Positions 53,530 through 63,476 are shown, counted from the first letter of the stretch. The stretch: 64,000 nucleotides of DNA from an uncultured Anaerococcus sp. (GCA_900551095.1 URUJ01000002.1:1-64000), one strand, 5' to 3'. Notes: generated by a model not told the origin, from the letters alone. Program-made: numbers and translations.

Positions 53530-55530
53530 ATGAATAAAAATGATGAACTTAAAAAACTTATAGAAAAAATTAATGACCTTGACTATCATTACTATACTCT
53601 TGATGAACCACTTGTTTCGGATGGTGAGTATGATCAGATTTATAATAAATTAGTTAATTTAGAAAAAGAATTAGGATTTACACCGGAAAATTCACCAACA
53701 AATAGGGTTGGCGGTCAGATTCTCGATAAATTTGAAAAGCACTATCATTTAACAAGGTTATTAAGTCAAGATAAGGCTCAATCCTATGATGAAATAAAAG
53801 ATTGGATTGAAAGATGTAATAGATTAAAAGAATCTTATGAAATAACTAGTGGCGATAAACTTCCAGACCTCGAATTTATAATGGAATATAAGTTTGATGG
53901 ACTTACAATTAATTTAACTTATGAAGATGGATTACTAAAAACAGCTGCGACCAGGGGAAATGGAATTGTAGGAGAAGAAGTCAAAGCTCAAGCTGAGACT
54001 ATAAGGTCAATACCAATTACTATAAATGAAAAGTCTTTACTTGAAATTCAAGGCGAGGCTTTGATGCCTTTATCAGAACTAACTAGGTATAACAAGGAAA
54101 ACATTGCCCAGCTTAAAAATGCAAGGAATGCAGCTGCTGGAGCAATACGTAATCTTGACACCAAGGAAACCGCCAAAAGACGACTGACCGCATATTTCTA
54201 TGCTATCCCAACTAATAATCTTGATTTTAAAAATGAAGAAGAAATGTTAGACTTTTTAAAGGAAATGAAACTAAATGTTCATCCTTATCATAAAAAGGTG
54301 AAAAGCTTAAAAGAAATAATAGAAGAGCTTGAAAGAATAGAAAAAGAAAGAAAAACAATAGATGTTCTTACTGATGGTGTAGTCATCAAGATAAATGATA
54401 AAAAAACTCAAGAAGCCTTAGGATATACAAATAAATTTCCTAGGTGGTCAATAGCTTTTAAATTTGAACCAGAAGAATTCACAACAAAACTTATTGATGT
54501 TGTATGGAATGTAGGTAGAACTGGGAAAGTCACTCCATCCGCAATACTTGAGCCTGTTGATTTTTCAGGGGTAACAGTAGCTAGAGCGACATTAAATAAT
54601 TACGATGATATACAAAGAAAAAAAGTAAAAATAGGTTCAGATGTTTTTATTAGAAGGTCAAATGACGTCATTCCAGAAATATTAGGAGTGGTTGACGAAA
54701 ATCAGCCAGGTACAATTGAGATTGAGAAACCTAAATATTGTCCATATTGTCACAGTGAATTAATCGAGGGAAATGTTCATGTAATTTGCCCTAATTCTAT
54801 TTCTTGCACACCTCAGCTACTAGCAAGAATGGTTCATTTTTCATCAAGAAATGCCATGGATATAGAAGGCTTGTCAGAAAAAACTATCGGCCAATTAATA
54901 GAAGAATTGGGCGTAAAAGAAATATATGATATTTATGATTTAACCTATGATGATTTAATAAAACTTGATAGATTTGGAGTAAAGAAAACACAAAACCTGC
55001 TTGATTCAATAGAAAAAAGCAAAAATAGAGATTTAGATGCCTTTATTTATGCTATTGGTATCCCGAATGTAGGAGAAAGAACAGCAAGAGATTTGGCTAA
55101 TAAATTTAAGTCTTTTGATAAACTTAGAGAGGCTACAGTAGAACAATTAGTGGAAATTGATGATATTGGTGAAATAACCGGTGAAGATATAGTAGAATTT
55201 TTCCATGATAAAAATATAGTAGATTCTATAGATATACTTTTATCTAAGGGAATAAAAATTAATAAGTTAAATGAAGATAAAAGTTCTAATAAACTTGAAG
55301 GAATAAATTACGTAATTACGGGAAGCATAGAAGGCTATAATAGAGACGATATTAAGAAAATGCTTGAAGATTGCGGTGCTAATGTCAGAAGTTCTGTATC
55401 GAAAAATACAGATGTTGTTCTTGCAGGTGAAAAAGCTGGTTCAAAAAAAGATAAAGCTTTACAATTAGGTGTAGAAATATATGAAGATGAGAAATTATAT
55501 GATTTTTTATCGGATATAAAAGGAGAATAG
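53530..55530 (+). CDS. ligA: NAD-dependent DNA ligase LigA
   Basis: A 666-residue ligase. The adenylation domain has the catalytic lysine in 'MEYKFDGLTI' (the common family form is KxDG). It is followed by an OB-fold, a four-cysteine zinc finger ('CPYCHS' onward to 'ISCTPQ'), helix-hairpin-helix repeats ('GIPNVGERTA', 'IDDIGEITGE') and a C-terminal BRCT domain ('INYVITGSIEGYNRDDI'). It starts two bases after pcrA. Confidence 0.96.
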   Translation: MNKNDELKKLIEKINDLDYHYYTLDEPLVSDGEYDQIYNKLVNLEKELGFTPENSPTNRVGGQILDKFEKHYHLTRLLSQDKAQSYDEIKDWIERCNRLKESYEITSGDKLPDLEFIMEYKFDGLTINLTYEDGLLKTAATRGNGIVGEEVKAQAETIRSIPITINEKSLLEIQGEALMPLSELTRYNKENIAQLKNARNAAAGAIRNLDTKETAKRRLTAYFYAIPTNNLDFKNEEEMLDFLKEMKLNVHPYHKKVKSLKEIIEELERIEKERKTIDVLTDGVVIKINDKKTQEALGYTNKFPRWSIAFKFEPEEFTTKLIDVVWNVGRTGKVTPSAILEPVDFSGVTVARATLNNYDDIQRKKVKIGSDVFIRRSNDVIPEILGVVDENQPGTIEIEKPKYCPYCHSELIEGNVHVICPNSISCTPQLLARMVHFSSRNAMDIEGLSEKTIGQLIEELGVKEIYDIYDLTYDDLIKLDRFGVKKTQNLLDSIEKSKNRDLDAFIYAIGIPNVGERTARDLANKFKSFDKLREATVEQLVEIDDIGEITGEDIVEFFHDKNIVDSIDILLSKGIKINKLNEDKSSNKLEGINYVITGSIEGYNRDDIKKMLEDCGANVRSSVSKNTDVVLAGEKAGSKKDKALQLGVEIYEDEKLYDFLSDIKGE

Positions 55531-55531
55531 G

Positions 55532-55810
55532 ATGGATATAAAAGAAGTAGAAAGAATCTATAACTTGAGCCATTTAAGTTTAGAAAATCAAGATAAAGAA
55601 GTGATTTCTAATAAATTTAATAGAGTTTTAGATTTTATCGAGGATATATTTAGTGTTGATACTGATGATGTGGAAATAACTGAATATATAAATACTCATA
55701 ATGCAGTTTTTAGAGATGATATTGTAGAAGAGTCTTTAGATAGGTCAAAAGCATTAGAAAATGCAAAAGATACTGAGTATGGATATTTTAGATTAGATTG
55801 GAAACTATAG
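55532..55810 (+). CDS. gatC: Asp-tRNA(Asn)/Glu-tRNA(Gln) amidotransferase subunit C
   Basis: A 92-residue small subunit that wraps around GatA and GatB. It shows the family pattern 'VERIYNLSHLSLENQDKE' and a C-terminal 'FRDDIVEESLDRSKALENA'. It begins one base after ligA with GGAG upstream, making ligA-gatCAB one transcript. Confidence 0.92.
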   Translation: MDIKEVERIYNLSHLSLENQDKEVISNKFNRVLDFIEDIFSVDTDDVEITEYINTHNAVFRDDIVEESLDRSKALENAKDTEYGYFRLDWKL

Positions 55811-55818
55811 GAGCAATA

Positions 55819-57231
55819 ATGGATATAAAGGCTATTATAGAAAAATATAAAAATAAAGAAATAAGCGTAGAAGAAAATACAAAAAATATTTTAGAAAAAA
55901 TTAAAAATGATAAAACCAATGCCTATATAACTTTTGACGAAGAAGATTCTTTAAAAAGAGCTAAAGAGTTAGATAGAAAGCTTTTGGCTGGAGAAAAATT
56001 AGGATCTCTTTTTGGAATCGCTATTGCGGTTAAGGATAATATATCATATAAAAATATGAATATGACTTGCGCTTCAAAGATGCTTGAAAATTTCACACCA
56101 ATGTTTGATGCCAAGGTTATAGAAAATCTTTTAAATGAAGATGCGATTATAATTGCAAAGACAAATATGGATGAGTTTGCTATGGGAGCTAGAGGAAAAA
56201 CATCTTTCTATGGACCTGTAAAAAACCCGGTTGACGAAAGTAGGGTAACTGGAGGTTCTTCTTCAGGATCAGCAGCTTCTGTTTCTAAGGGTGATGTCCT
56301 TGTTGCTTTAGGTACTGATACAGGCGGATCTGTAAGATGTCCAGCAAGTTATTGTAATATTTTAGGATATAAACCAACATATTCTATGATGAGTAGAAAC
56401 GGCGTAGTATCAATGGCAAATACATTAGATCAAGTTTCAGTTTTCGGCAAGAATATTAGCGATATAAGAGAAATTGCACAAGTTATTGAAGGTCCAGATG
56501 AAATGGATATGACTGTAAGACTTGATGATTATGCCTACCATGTAGAAGATTATGATTTTAAAGATAAAAGAATTGCATATATACCAGCGGATGATTATCT
56601 TCACAAAGAATTAGATCCAGTTGTAGAAAAAGATTACAATTCTGCATTAGATCTATTAAACAAACTAGGTGCTAATCTTTCACCAATAAACCTAAAATAC
56701 TCAAAATATGCAAATCAGGTATATAACGTAGTCATGTCTAGCGAGGTTTCTTCTAATATGTCTAGATTTGATGGGATTAGATTTGGCTATCAAAGTGATA
56801 AGTATAGCTCAGTTGATGAATTATTTATTAATTCTAGATCAGAAGGTCTGGGTGAAGAAGTTCAAAGAAGGATAGCTTTAGGAACTATGTATCTCTCTGC
56901 TGATGATAATCAAAGAGTATATAAACAAGGGCTTAAAATTAGAACATTAATTAAAAAAGAGTTAGAAGAAGTTTTTGAAAATTACGATTTAATAATAACC
57001 CCTACAGTTACAAACCTACCACCAGCTCTTAATGATGACTACAAAGATCCACTTAGTGACTTTAAATCAGATGGTTTTAATGTAATCGTGAATTTATCCG
57101 GTATGTGTGGATTATCTGTTCCTGTAAGAGAAGGTATATCTGGCTCAGTACAATTTATTGCAAATGCAAATGAAGATAGCAAACTATTAAACGCTGGCGA
57201 AGAATTTTTAAGGAGATTAAATGAAAACTAA
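55819..57231 (+). CDS. gatA: Asp-tRNA(Asn)/Glu-tRNA(Gln) amidotransferase subunit A
   Basis: A 470-residue amidase that releases ammonia from glutamine. The Ser-cisSer-Lys triad is visible: Lys in 'IAVKDNIS', serines in 'TGGSSSGSAA' and 'GTDTGGSVRCPAS'. I chose the ATG at 55819 (GGAG before it); an upstream TTG at 55798 lies in gatC. It overlaps gatB by 11 bases. Confidence 0.95.
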   Translation: MDIKAIIEKYKNKEISVEENTKNILEKIKNDKTNAYITFDEEDSLKRAKELDRKLLAGEKLGSLFGIAIAVKDNISYKNMNMTCASKMLENFTPMFDAKVIENLLNEDAIIIAKTNMDEFAMGARGKTSFYGPVKNPVDESRVTGGSSSGSAASVSKGDVLVALGTDTGGSVRCPASYCNILGYKPTYSMMSRNGVVSMANTLDQVSVFGKNISDIREIAQVIEGPDEMDMTVRLDDYAYHVEDYDFKDKRIAYIPADDYLHKELDPVVEKDYNSALDLLNKLGANLSPINLKYSKYANQVYNVVMSSEVSSNMSRFDGIRFGYQSDKYSSVDELFINSRSEGLGEEVQRRIALGTMYLSADDNQRVYKQGLKIRTLIKKELEEVFENYDLIITPTVTNLPPALNDDYKDPLSDFKSDGFNVIVNLSGMCGLSVPVREGISGSVQFIANANEDSKLLNAGEEFLRRLNEN

Positions 57232-58639
57232 AACAATAATAGGTCTAGAGATTCACGTTGAGTTATCTACAGATACAAAAATGTTTTGCTCCTGCAAAAA
57301 TGAATTCGGAGCAGTTCCAAATACAAATGTATGTCCAATCTGCCTAGGTCATCCAGGTACTCTACCTCGAATGAATAAAAGAGCTGTAGAATATGCTATT
57401 ATGGCGGGGCTTGCCTTTAATTGCAAGATTAGAAATGAGCAAAAAGTTGATAGGAAAAAATATTTTTATCCTGACCTTGTTAAAGGCTATCAGCTCACTC
57501 AATTTGATAAGCCATATGCTTACGAAGGATATCTAGAACTTTCTAGTGGCAAACACATTAATATAAGAGAAATTCATATGGAAGAAGATACTGGAAAATC
57601 TAATCACAATGAAGATGATACAGTATTAATGGACTATAATAGAGCAGGTGTGCCTTTGATAGAAATAGTTACAGATCCTGATATATCTTCACCAGAGGAA
57701 GCTAGAGAATTTGTTGAAACATTAGCCTCAACACTTAAATTCTTAGATGTTTCAGACTGTATAATGGCAGAAGGTTCTATGCGTGTGGATGTAAATGTAA
57801 ATATAAAAGATGAAGATTCAGGTTTAAGAACAGAAATTGCAGAGATTAAAAATATTAACTCAATTAAAGCTATAGAAAATGCTCTAAGTTATGAAGTTAA
57901 AAGACAAACAGAACTTCTAGAAAAAAGCGAAGTTGGCGTAAAAGAAACTAGAAGATGGGACGATATTGAACTTAAAACTATCCATATGAGAAATAAAGAA
58001 GTTGGTAATGATTACAGATTTTCTGCGGATGGAGATATACCAGATATCTACCTATCAGATGAGTTTATAGAAAATATCAAAGTAAATCTTCCAGAATTAC
58101 CAAGCAAAAAACAGGCAAGATATATGAAAGATTTTAATTTATCTGAATATGATGCAAATCTTTTAAGCCATGATAGAAATCTTGCAAGTCTTTTTGAAGA
58201 AACAGAAAAATTAGTTAATGATCCAAACACTACTGCAAATTGGATATTAACTGAACTATCTAGAAGACTAAATGAAGCTGAGCAGACTGCAGAAGAGATG
58301 AATCTATCTGTAGAAAATTTTGCTAAGCTAATTAATCTTGCAAAAAATAATAAAATCAACAATAACGTTGCGAAAAAACTTCTTAGAGAAATTTATACTT
58401 CTAACGAGGATCCAGAAAAACTTGCAGAAGAGAGAAATCTTCTTCAGATTTCTGATTCTTCCTTCTTGGAAGATGTCGTTAAAGAAGTTCTTGATGAAAA
58501 TCCTCAGTCAATCGAAGATATTAAAAACGGCAAGGATAGAGCTTTTGGATTCTTGGTTGGCCAAGCTATGAAAAAAACTAAAGGCAAGGGAAATCCTCAA
58601 GAAATCAATAAATTATTAAAAGAAAAGATAGGAGAATAG
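57221..58639 (+). CDS. gatB: Asp-tRNA(Asn)/Glu-tRNA(Gln) amidotransferase subunit B
   Basis: A 472-residue kinase-like subunit that binds the mischarged tRNA and phosphorylates the side chain. It has 'GLEIHVELSTDTKMFCSC' and 'NTNVCPICLGHPGTLP' (zinc cysteines), 'RKKYFYPDLVKGYQ', 'EIHMEEDTGKS', and the C-terminal YqeY-like tail. Presence of GatCAB implies an indirect route to Gln-tRNA and/or Asn-tRNA. Confidence 0.96.
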   Translation: MKTKTIIGLEIHVELSTDTKMFCSCKNEFGAVPNTNVCPICLGHPGTLPRMNKRAVEYAIMAGLAFNCKIRNEQKVDRKKYFYPDLVKGYQLTQFDKPYAYEGYLELSSGKHINIREIHMEEDTGKSNHNEDDTVLMDYNRAGVPLIEIVTDPDISSPEEAREFVETLASTLKFLDVSDCIMAEGSMRVDVNVNIKDEDSGLRTEIAEIKNINSIKAIENALSYEVKRQTELLEKSEVGVKETRRWDDIELKTIHMRNKEVGNDYRFSADGDIPDIYLSDEFIENIKVNLPELPSKKQARYMKDFNLSEYDANLLSHDRNLASLFEETEKLVNDPNTTANWILTELSRRLNEAEQTAEEMNLSVENFAKLINLAKNNKINNNVAKKLLREIYTSNEDPEKLAEERNLLQISDSSFLEDVVKEVLDENPQSIEDIKNGKDRAFGFLVGQAMKKTKGKGNPQEINKLLKEKIGE

Positions 58640-58664
58640 GGAGTGTTAAAACACTTCCCTTTTT
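58638..58664 (+). terminator. Terminator after gatB
   Basis: AGGGAGTGT and ACACTTCCCT pair around TAAA with one bulged base, followed by UUUUU. Confidence 0.78.
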
Positions 58665-58774
58665 CGAATGAATATACTAATTAAAAATATTTATAAAAAG
58701 ATTAACATATTTGGGATAAATTTAGGAAAGATGAACACAGAAATTAACAAAATATATATAAGGCAAGGCCAGTA

Positions 58775-59953
58775 ATGGTTGGAATTGATATTGTATCAGT
58801 AAGTAAAATTAAAAATAAATCTGATTCATTCTTAAAAAAAATCTTTTCCCTAAATGAACTCGAGTATGCTTTTAATAAAGAAAATCCTTACCAAACTTTG
58901 GCTGGAATATATGCTCTTAAAGAAGCTGTATTAAAAGCGTATGAATTAAATATTTCCTATATAAAAAATTGTAGGATAGAAGTTTTTTATGTTCAAAATC
59001 GTCCCGAAATACTAATTGATGGACAAGGATGCAACGCTTTTGTATCTATATCCCACGATGAAGGTAGGGCGGTAGCTATATGCATAAAGGAAGATAAGAG
59101 AAAGCCTAAAATTGATAAATCTATGATAAATCTATTACCTAAAAGAAGTAAAAAAAGTCATAAGGGAAGCTTCGGTAAAGTAGCTATCCTTGGTGGCTCA
59201 TCTGGCATGGCAGGGTCTTGTTACTTATCTTCATCAGCAGCCCTAAGAGTAGGAGCGGGTCTTGTCTATCTACTTGTACCTGAATCTATAAGTAATATTT
59301 TACAAATTAAATCTGTTGAACAAATAATAAAAACTATTGATTCTTATAATTTAAAGTATAATGAAAATATATTTAAGCAGATTATGAAATATTTAACTGA
59401 TAAGGATGTATTAGCAATAGGCTCGGGTATGGGAGATGATCCAAGTTTAAATAAATTAATAGGAAAAATTGTAGATCAATTTGAAGGTAAGATTATAATT
59501 GACGCTGATGGATTAAACGCAGTTTCAAAAGATAAAACTATATTACATAAGAAAAAAATAATCTTAACACCTCATCTAAAAGAGTTTTCTAGATTGACTG
59601 GACTTCCTATTCAGGAAATAAATGAGAATAGGATAGAGTTTGCTAAAAATTTTTCCAAAAAATACAACCTCATCCTTGTTTTAAAATCTGAAAATACCAT
59701 TGTAACAGATGGAGAAAAATTGTATTTAAATAAAATTGGTAATACTGGGATGGCGACAGCTGGAAGTGGAGATGTTTTAACAGGAGTAATTGCGGGTCTA
59801 CTTCCCGTATTAGATGAATTTACTGCCGCTAAATTTGGAGTGTATCTTCATTCTTTAGCTGGAGATTTGGCAAAGAATGATTTATGCGAAGAGTCCCTCA
59901 TTGCAAGTGACATAATATCTTATTTACCAAATGCAATTAAACTTTTGAGGTAG
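58775..59953 (+). CDS. acpS: Fusion: holo-ACP synthase (AcpS) with ADP-dependent NAD(P)H-hydrate dehydratase (NnrD)
   Basis: A 392-residue two-domain protein. Residues 1 to about 112 are AcpS, which loads phosphopantetheine on acyl carrier protein ('GIDIVSVSKI', 'YALKEAVLKAY', 'VSISHDEGRAVAIC'). Residues about 128-392 are the ribokinase-like NnrD repair enzyme ('GSFGKVAILGGSSGMAGS', 'IIDADGLNA', 'LTPHLKEFSRL', 'MATAGSGDVLTG'). NnrD is normally fused to or beside the epimerase NnrE, which is absent here. No frameshift or internal stop separates the parts. alr follows two bases later. Confidence 0.92.
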   Translation: MVGIDIVSVSKIKNKSDSFLKKIFSLNELEYAFNKENPYQTLAGIYALKEAVLKAYELNISYIKNCRIEVFYVQNRPEILIDGQGCNAFVSISHDEGRAVAICIKEDKRKPKIDKSMINLLPKRSKKSHKGSFGKVAILGGSSGMAGSCYLSSSAALRVGAGLVYLLVPESISNILQIKSVEQIIKTIDSYNLKYNENIFKQIMKYLTDKDVLAIGSGMGDDPSLNKLIGKIVDQFEGKIIIDADGLNAVSKDKTILHKKKIILTPHLKEFSRLTGLPIQEINENRIEFAKNFSKKYNLILVLKSENTIVTDGEKLYLNKIGNTGMATAGSGDVLTGVIAGLLPVLDEFTAAKFGVYLHSLAGDLAKNDLCEESLIASDIISYLPNAIKLLR

Positions 59954-59955
59954 TT

Positions 59956-61074
59956 ATGCAAGAAACATATTTAGAAGTAAATTTAGATAAAATTAGAAAT
60001 AATATCTTAAAAATAAAAAATCTAAGTAAAGAATCAAAATTCTGTGCTGTAGTTAAGGCTAATGCTTATGGGCTAGGAGCTGATGTGATATGCAAGGACA
60101 TTGAAGATATTGTCGACTATTATGCAGTGGCAAGACTTAGTGAAGGACTTTTATTAAGACGAGCAGGAGTAAAAAGGCCAATTTTAGTTTTGGGATATGT
60201 TGGAATAGATGATATAAAAATTTGTTCAGATAATAATATTGATATCTCTGTTTATGATTTAGCTTTAGCACAAAAAATAGATAAATTAGGATATAAACTT
60301 AAGGGACATCTTGTTTTAGATACTGGACACGGAAGAATTGGTTTTAGACAAGATGAAATAGATAAAATTAAAGAGTTAAAAACGCTTAAAAATATTGACA
60401 TAATCTCTGCTTTTAGTCATTTTTCAACAGCTGATGAAGATGATAATAGCTTTACTTTTGAGCAAGAGAAAATATTTGATGAGATAATTAATAAAATTAA
60501 AGAGGATTTTAATTTTAAATTTATTCATTTAGCTAATTCTGCAGCAACTATTAGGCAGAAAATTTTTAAAGGCATGAATAGGGTAGGTATTTCTCTTTAC
60601 GGGCTATACCCATCAGAAGTAGTTAAAAATGATTCTGAGATAAAGCTTGAAAAAACATTTAATCTATATACATACGTTCATTTTATAAAAGATATTAAAA
60701 AGAATACTCCAATTAGTTATGGTAGGACATTCATAAGCGATAAAAATATGAAGGTCGCATCAATTGCTATAGGCTATGCAGATGGTTACAACAGAGCGTT
60801 TTCCAATAGGGGAGTAGTGTACATAAACAATAGGGCTTGTAGGGTATTAGGTAGAGTATGTATGGATCAGATGATGGTTGATGTTACTGGGGTAGATGTA
60901 TCAATTGGCGATAAAGTTGAAATTTATAGAGATATTGACAGGGATGCAGAGCTTATAGGAACTATTTCATATGAACTAATGACAAATATTTCTATGAGAG
61001 TTAAAAGAGTCTACATAAAAAACGGAAATGTCATTAATTGTCGCGATTATTTAGGAGAAATAAATGAAAGTTAA
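59956..61074 (+). CDS. alr: Alanine racemase
   Basis: A 372-residue PLP enzyme making D-alanine for the cell wall. The PLP lysine is in '[12 protein letters not shown]'. The catalytic tyrosine follows '[10 protein letters not shown]'-type sequence in the C-terminal barrel domain, with '[10 protein letters not shown]' and '[13 protein letters not shown]' conserved. It stands between acpS/nnrD and mazF; the acpS-alr-mazEF order is common in Firmicutes. It overlaps mazF by 11 bases. Confidence 0.95.
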   Translation: MQETYLEVNLDKIRNNILKIKNLSKESKFCAVVKANAYGLGADVICKDIEDIVDYYAVARLSEGLLLRRAGVKRPILVLGYVGIDDIKICSDNNIDISVYDLALAQKIDKLGYKLKGHLVLDTGHGRIGFRQDEIDKIKELKTLKNIDIISAFSHFSTADEDDNSFTFEQEKIFDEIINKIKEDFNFKFIHLANSAATIRQKIFKGMNRVGISLYGLYPSEVVKNDSEIKLEKTFNLYTYVHFIKDIKKNTPISYGRTFISDKNMKVASIAIGYADGYNRAFSNRGVVYINNRACRVLGRVCMDQMMVDVTGVDVSIGDKVEIYRDIDRDAELIGTISYELMTNISMRVKRVYIKNGNVINCRDYLGEINES

Positions 61075-61414
61075 AAGAGGAGATTTATTTTATGCAGATC
61101 TTTCTCCTGTAGTCGGTAGCGAGCAAGGAGGGGTAAGACCTGTAATAGTTGTTCAAAATGATGTAGGCAATAAATATTCGCCAACAATTATAGTAGCGCC
61201 TGTAACAAGTCAGATGAATAAAGCAAAACTTCCTACCCATGTAAAATTAAAGGGTAATAAATATGGATTACCTAAAAATTCTGTTGCATTAATGGAACAA
61301 TTAAGAACCATTGACAAGAAAAGACTAAGGGAAAAAATAGGGACTTTTTCAAGTGATATTATGAATAAAATAGATGAAGCGATGACTATTTCCCTAGCTC
61401 TTGAACAAGATTAA
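61064..61414 (+). CDS. mazF: MazF/PemK-family endoribonuclease toxin
   Basis: A 116-residue protein of the MazF (EndoA) family that cuts single-stranded RNA at short motifs. It has '[20 protein letters not shown]' and '[20 protein letters not shown]', with the catalytic Arg in GGVRPV and the Thr in 'APVTSQ', so it looks intact. In Bacillus the antitoxin gene lies between alr and this gene; here alr overlaps the toxin start and no antitoxin is encoded on either side. Confidence 0.93.
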   Translation: MKVKRGDLFYADLSPVVGSEQGGVRPVIVVQNDVGNKYSPTIIVAPVTSQMNKAKLPTHVKLKGNKYGLPKNSVALMEQLRTIDKKRLREKIGTFSSDIMNKIDEAMTISLALEQD

Positions 61415-61462
61415 AATATCCAGTCCAATAATCCTTTTGTTTAATGGACTGGATATTTTTTA
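61412..61462. terminator. Bidirectional terminator between mazF and murC
   Basis: AAAATATCCAGTCCA pairs with TGGACTGGATATTTTT in a long stem with a 17-base loop. A- and U-runs on both sides allow use by both strands. Confidence 0.87.
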
Positions 61463-61470
61463 ATATTTTA

Positions 61471-62877
61471 TTAAATACTTACTAAATTTTTATAATCATT
61501 TACAATCATCTTTGCAAGTTCATCAGGATTTCCACAACCTGTTGTTATGATTAAATCGTCATCGTTAATAACTTGATATATATAATCTCTTGCTTCTTCG
61601 AAAGTACCAAGATATTTTGCGTTTAATCCTTTTTTAACCATAGCATCTACAACGTCTTTTGAGTGTATTGTAGGATCAAATTTTTCTCTTGCAGCAAATA
61701 TATCAGTTACGATTATTTCATCAGCAGAATCAAAACTATTTAAAAAGTCATTAAATAATGTCTTTGTTCGTGAATAGGTATGTGGTTGCCATACACATAC
61801 CAACCTGCCTTTAGTATGTTCAGCTAGTGCATCAAGTGTTACTTGTATTTCTGAAGGATGGTGGCCGTAATCGGTCATAATTCTAGCATTTTTAACATGA
61901 CCTACAACTTGCATTCTTCTATCTAAACCAGTGTATTCTAATATATTTTTTCTGATAGTTTCAATATCTATACCATTCTCATAGGTTGCTATAATGGAAG
62001 CCATAGCATTATTTATGTTATGTCTACCGATTACTCCGAGTTTAAAATGTTCTATTTCACCATTTTTCATTACTAAATCAAAACTAGGTCTTCCAAGTTC
62101 ATCAAATTCAATATTTATTGCATTGTAATTTGCATCAGGATTTTCTTGAGCATAAGTAATCAATTCACCTTGTACTGCATCTATGATTAGCTTATTGTTT
62201 TCTTCGTTTAGGTTTAAAATTGTTTTTGAATTTCCATCTTGGTTTCTAAGATAATCCTTGAAAGTTTCAACTATGTCATTTAGGTCTTTGTAATAGTCTA
62301 GATGGTCTTCATCTATATTTAAGATGATAACGGTTTGTGGATAGTAGTATCTAATATTTCCTTTGTATTCACAAGCTTCTGTGACCAAAAAGTCCTCATC
62401 TCCAACCTTAACATTACCTTTCATATCATCAAGGTTACCACCTAATAGAATTGTTGGATTCTCATCGGAGTGTAGAAGGATTTTTGAAATCATACTTGTA
62501 GCTGTAGACTTTCCGTGAGAACCAGATATTGCTATAGAGTTTTTATAATTTCGCATAAGAGCACCTAAAAATACACCTCTTGTAACAACAGGTGCATCTA
62601 ACTTTTTAGCTTCAATTAATTCTTCATTATCATCAGAAATTGCGTCTGTATAAACTACTAGGTCCGGATTTTTGATATTTTCCTTTTTTTGACCAATGAA
62701 AACTTCAATTCCAAGGTCTTTTAAAACTTTGACTGTGTCTGATTCACTTCTATCAGATCCTGTAATTTTATATCCTTTTTCATATAATAGGTGGGCTAGT
62801 CCACTCATTGATATACCACCTATTCCAATGAAATGAACGTATTTATACTTGTGTTCATCTAAATTAAATTCAAACAT
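61471..62877 (-). CDS. murC: UDP-N-acetylmuramate-L-alanine ligase MurC
   Basis: A 468-residue ligase adding the first residue of the peptidoglycan stem peptide. The UDP-binding start is 'VHFIGIGGISMSGLAHLL', the ATP loop is 'ISGSHGKSTATSMI', and 'YGHHPSEIQVTL' is the C-terminal signature. It is a single gene between a terminator and its own promoter. Alanine racemase is encoded on the facing strand. Confidence 0.96.
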   Translation of the reverse strand: MFEFNLDEHKYKYVHFIGIGGISMSGLAHLLYEKGYKITGSDRSESDTVKVLKDLGIEVFIGQKKENIKNPDLVVYTDAISDDNEELIEAKKLDAPVVTRGVFLGALMRNYKNSIAISGSHGKSTATSMISKILLHSDENPTILLGGNLDDMKGNVKVGDEDFLVTEACEYKGNIRYYYPQTVIILNIDEDHLDYYKDLNDIVETFKDYLRNQDGNSKTILNLNEENNKLIIDAVQGELITYAQENPDANYNAINIEFDELGRPSFDLVMKNGEIEHFKLGVIGRHNINNAMASIIATYENGIDIETIRKNILEYTGLDRRMQVVGHVKNARIMTDYGHHPSEIQVTLDALAEHTKGRLVCVWQPHTYSRTKTLFNDFLNSFDSADEIIVTDIFAAREKFDPTIHSKDVVDAMVKKGLNAKYLGTFEEARDYIYQVINDDDLIITTGCGNPDELAKMIVNDYKNLVSI

Positions 62878-62924
62878 ATATTTATAATCTCCTTAATAGT
62901 TAAGTCTTAAAGCACATTTGTTAT

Positions 62925-62957
62925 ATTATACCATATTTAATAATGAAAAGTTGTCAA
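62925..62957 (-). promoter_or_regulatory. Promoter for murC
   Basis: On the - strand, TATAAT (62925-62930) is preceded by TGG, an extended -10 as at yloU and efp. A TTGACA lies at 62952-62957, but the 21-base spacer is too long, so the extended -10 may dominate. Confidence 0.5.
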
Positions 62958-62965
62958 GTTCTTCT

Positions 62966-62993
62966 TTGAATATAAAGACAGATGACGTATATT
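62966..62993 (+). promoter_or_regulatory. Promoter for rpiB
   Basis: TTGAAT (62966-62971), a 16-base spacer and TATATT (62988-62993). The ribosome binding site AAAGGAGG follows before the ATG. Confidence 0.5.
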
Positions 62994-63026
62994 TATATTA
63001 GAATGTAAAGTTTAAAAGGAGGATCC

Positions 63027-63476
63027 ATGAAATTTGTAATAGCTAATGATCATGGGGGAATAGATTTAAAACCTGCCGTTAGTGAAAAACTTGAAGAACT
63101 TGGACATGAAGTAATTCATGTCGGTACTTATGATAAAAACTCTTGTGATTATAGTGATTTTGCTGTAAAAGCTTGTGAAAAAGTTATCAATGGCGAGGCT
63201 GATTTTGCCATCCTTATCTGTGGCACAGGTCTTGGTATGTCCATATCAGCTAATAAAGTAAAAGGCATTAGAGCAGCCTGTGTTTCTGAACCATTTTCAG
63301 CTAAAATGAGTAGAGCCCATAACAATGCTAATGTCCTATGTCTTGGTGCAAGAGTTATAGGATCAGAAGTTTGTAAGATGATTGTAGAAGAATTTGCAAC
63401 AACAGACTTTGAAGGCGGACGCCATCAAAGACGTGTAGATAAAATAAGTAAAATAGAAGAAGAAAATCGAGACTAA
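63027..63476 (+). CDS. rpiB: Ribose-5-phosphate isomerase B
   Basis: A 149-residue isomerase of the RpiB/LacAB family, interconverting ribose and ribulose 5-phosphates. 'IANDHGGIDLK' is the N-terminal signature, the catalytic cysteine is in 'LICGTGLGMSI', and 'HNNANVLCLGARVIG' is conserved. RpiB is favoured over allose or galactose isomerases because a purine nucleoside phosphorylase follows, giving a ribose-salvage context. Confidence 0.92.
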   Translation: MKFVIANDHGGIDLKPAVSEKLEELGHEVIHVGTYDKNSCDYSDFAVKACEKVINGEADFAILICGTGLGMSISANKVKGIRAACVSEPFSAKMSRAHNNANVLCLGARVIGSEVCKMIVEEFATTDFEGGRHQRRVDKISKIEEENRD

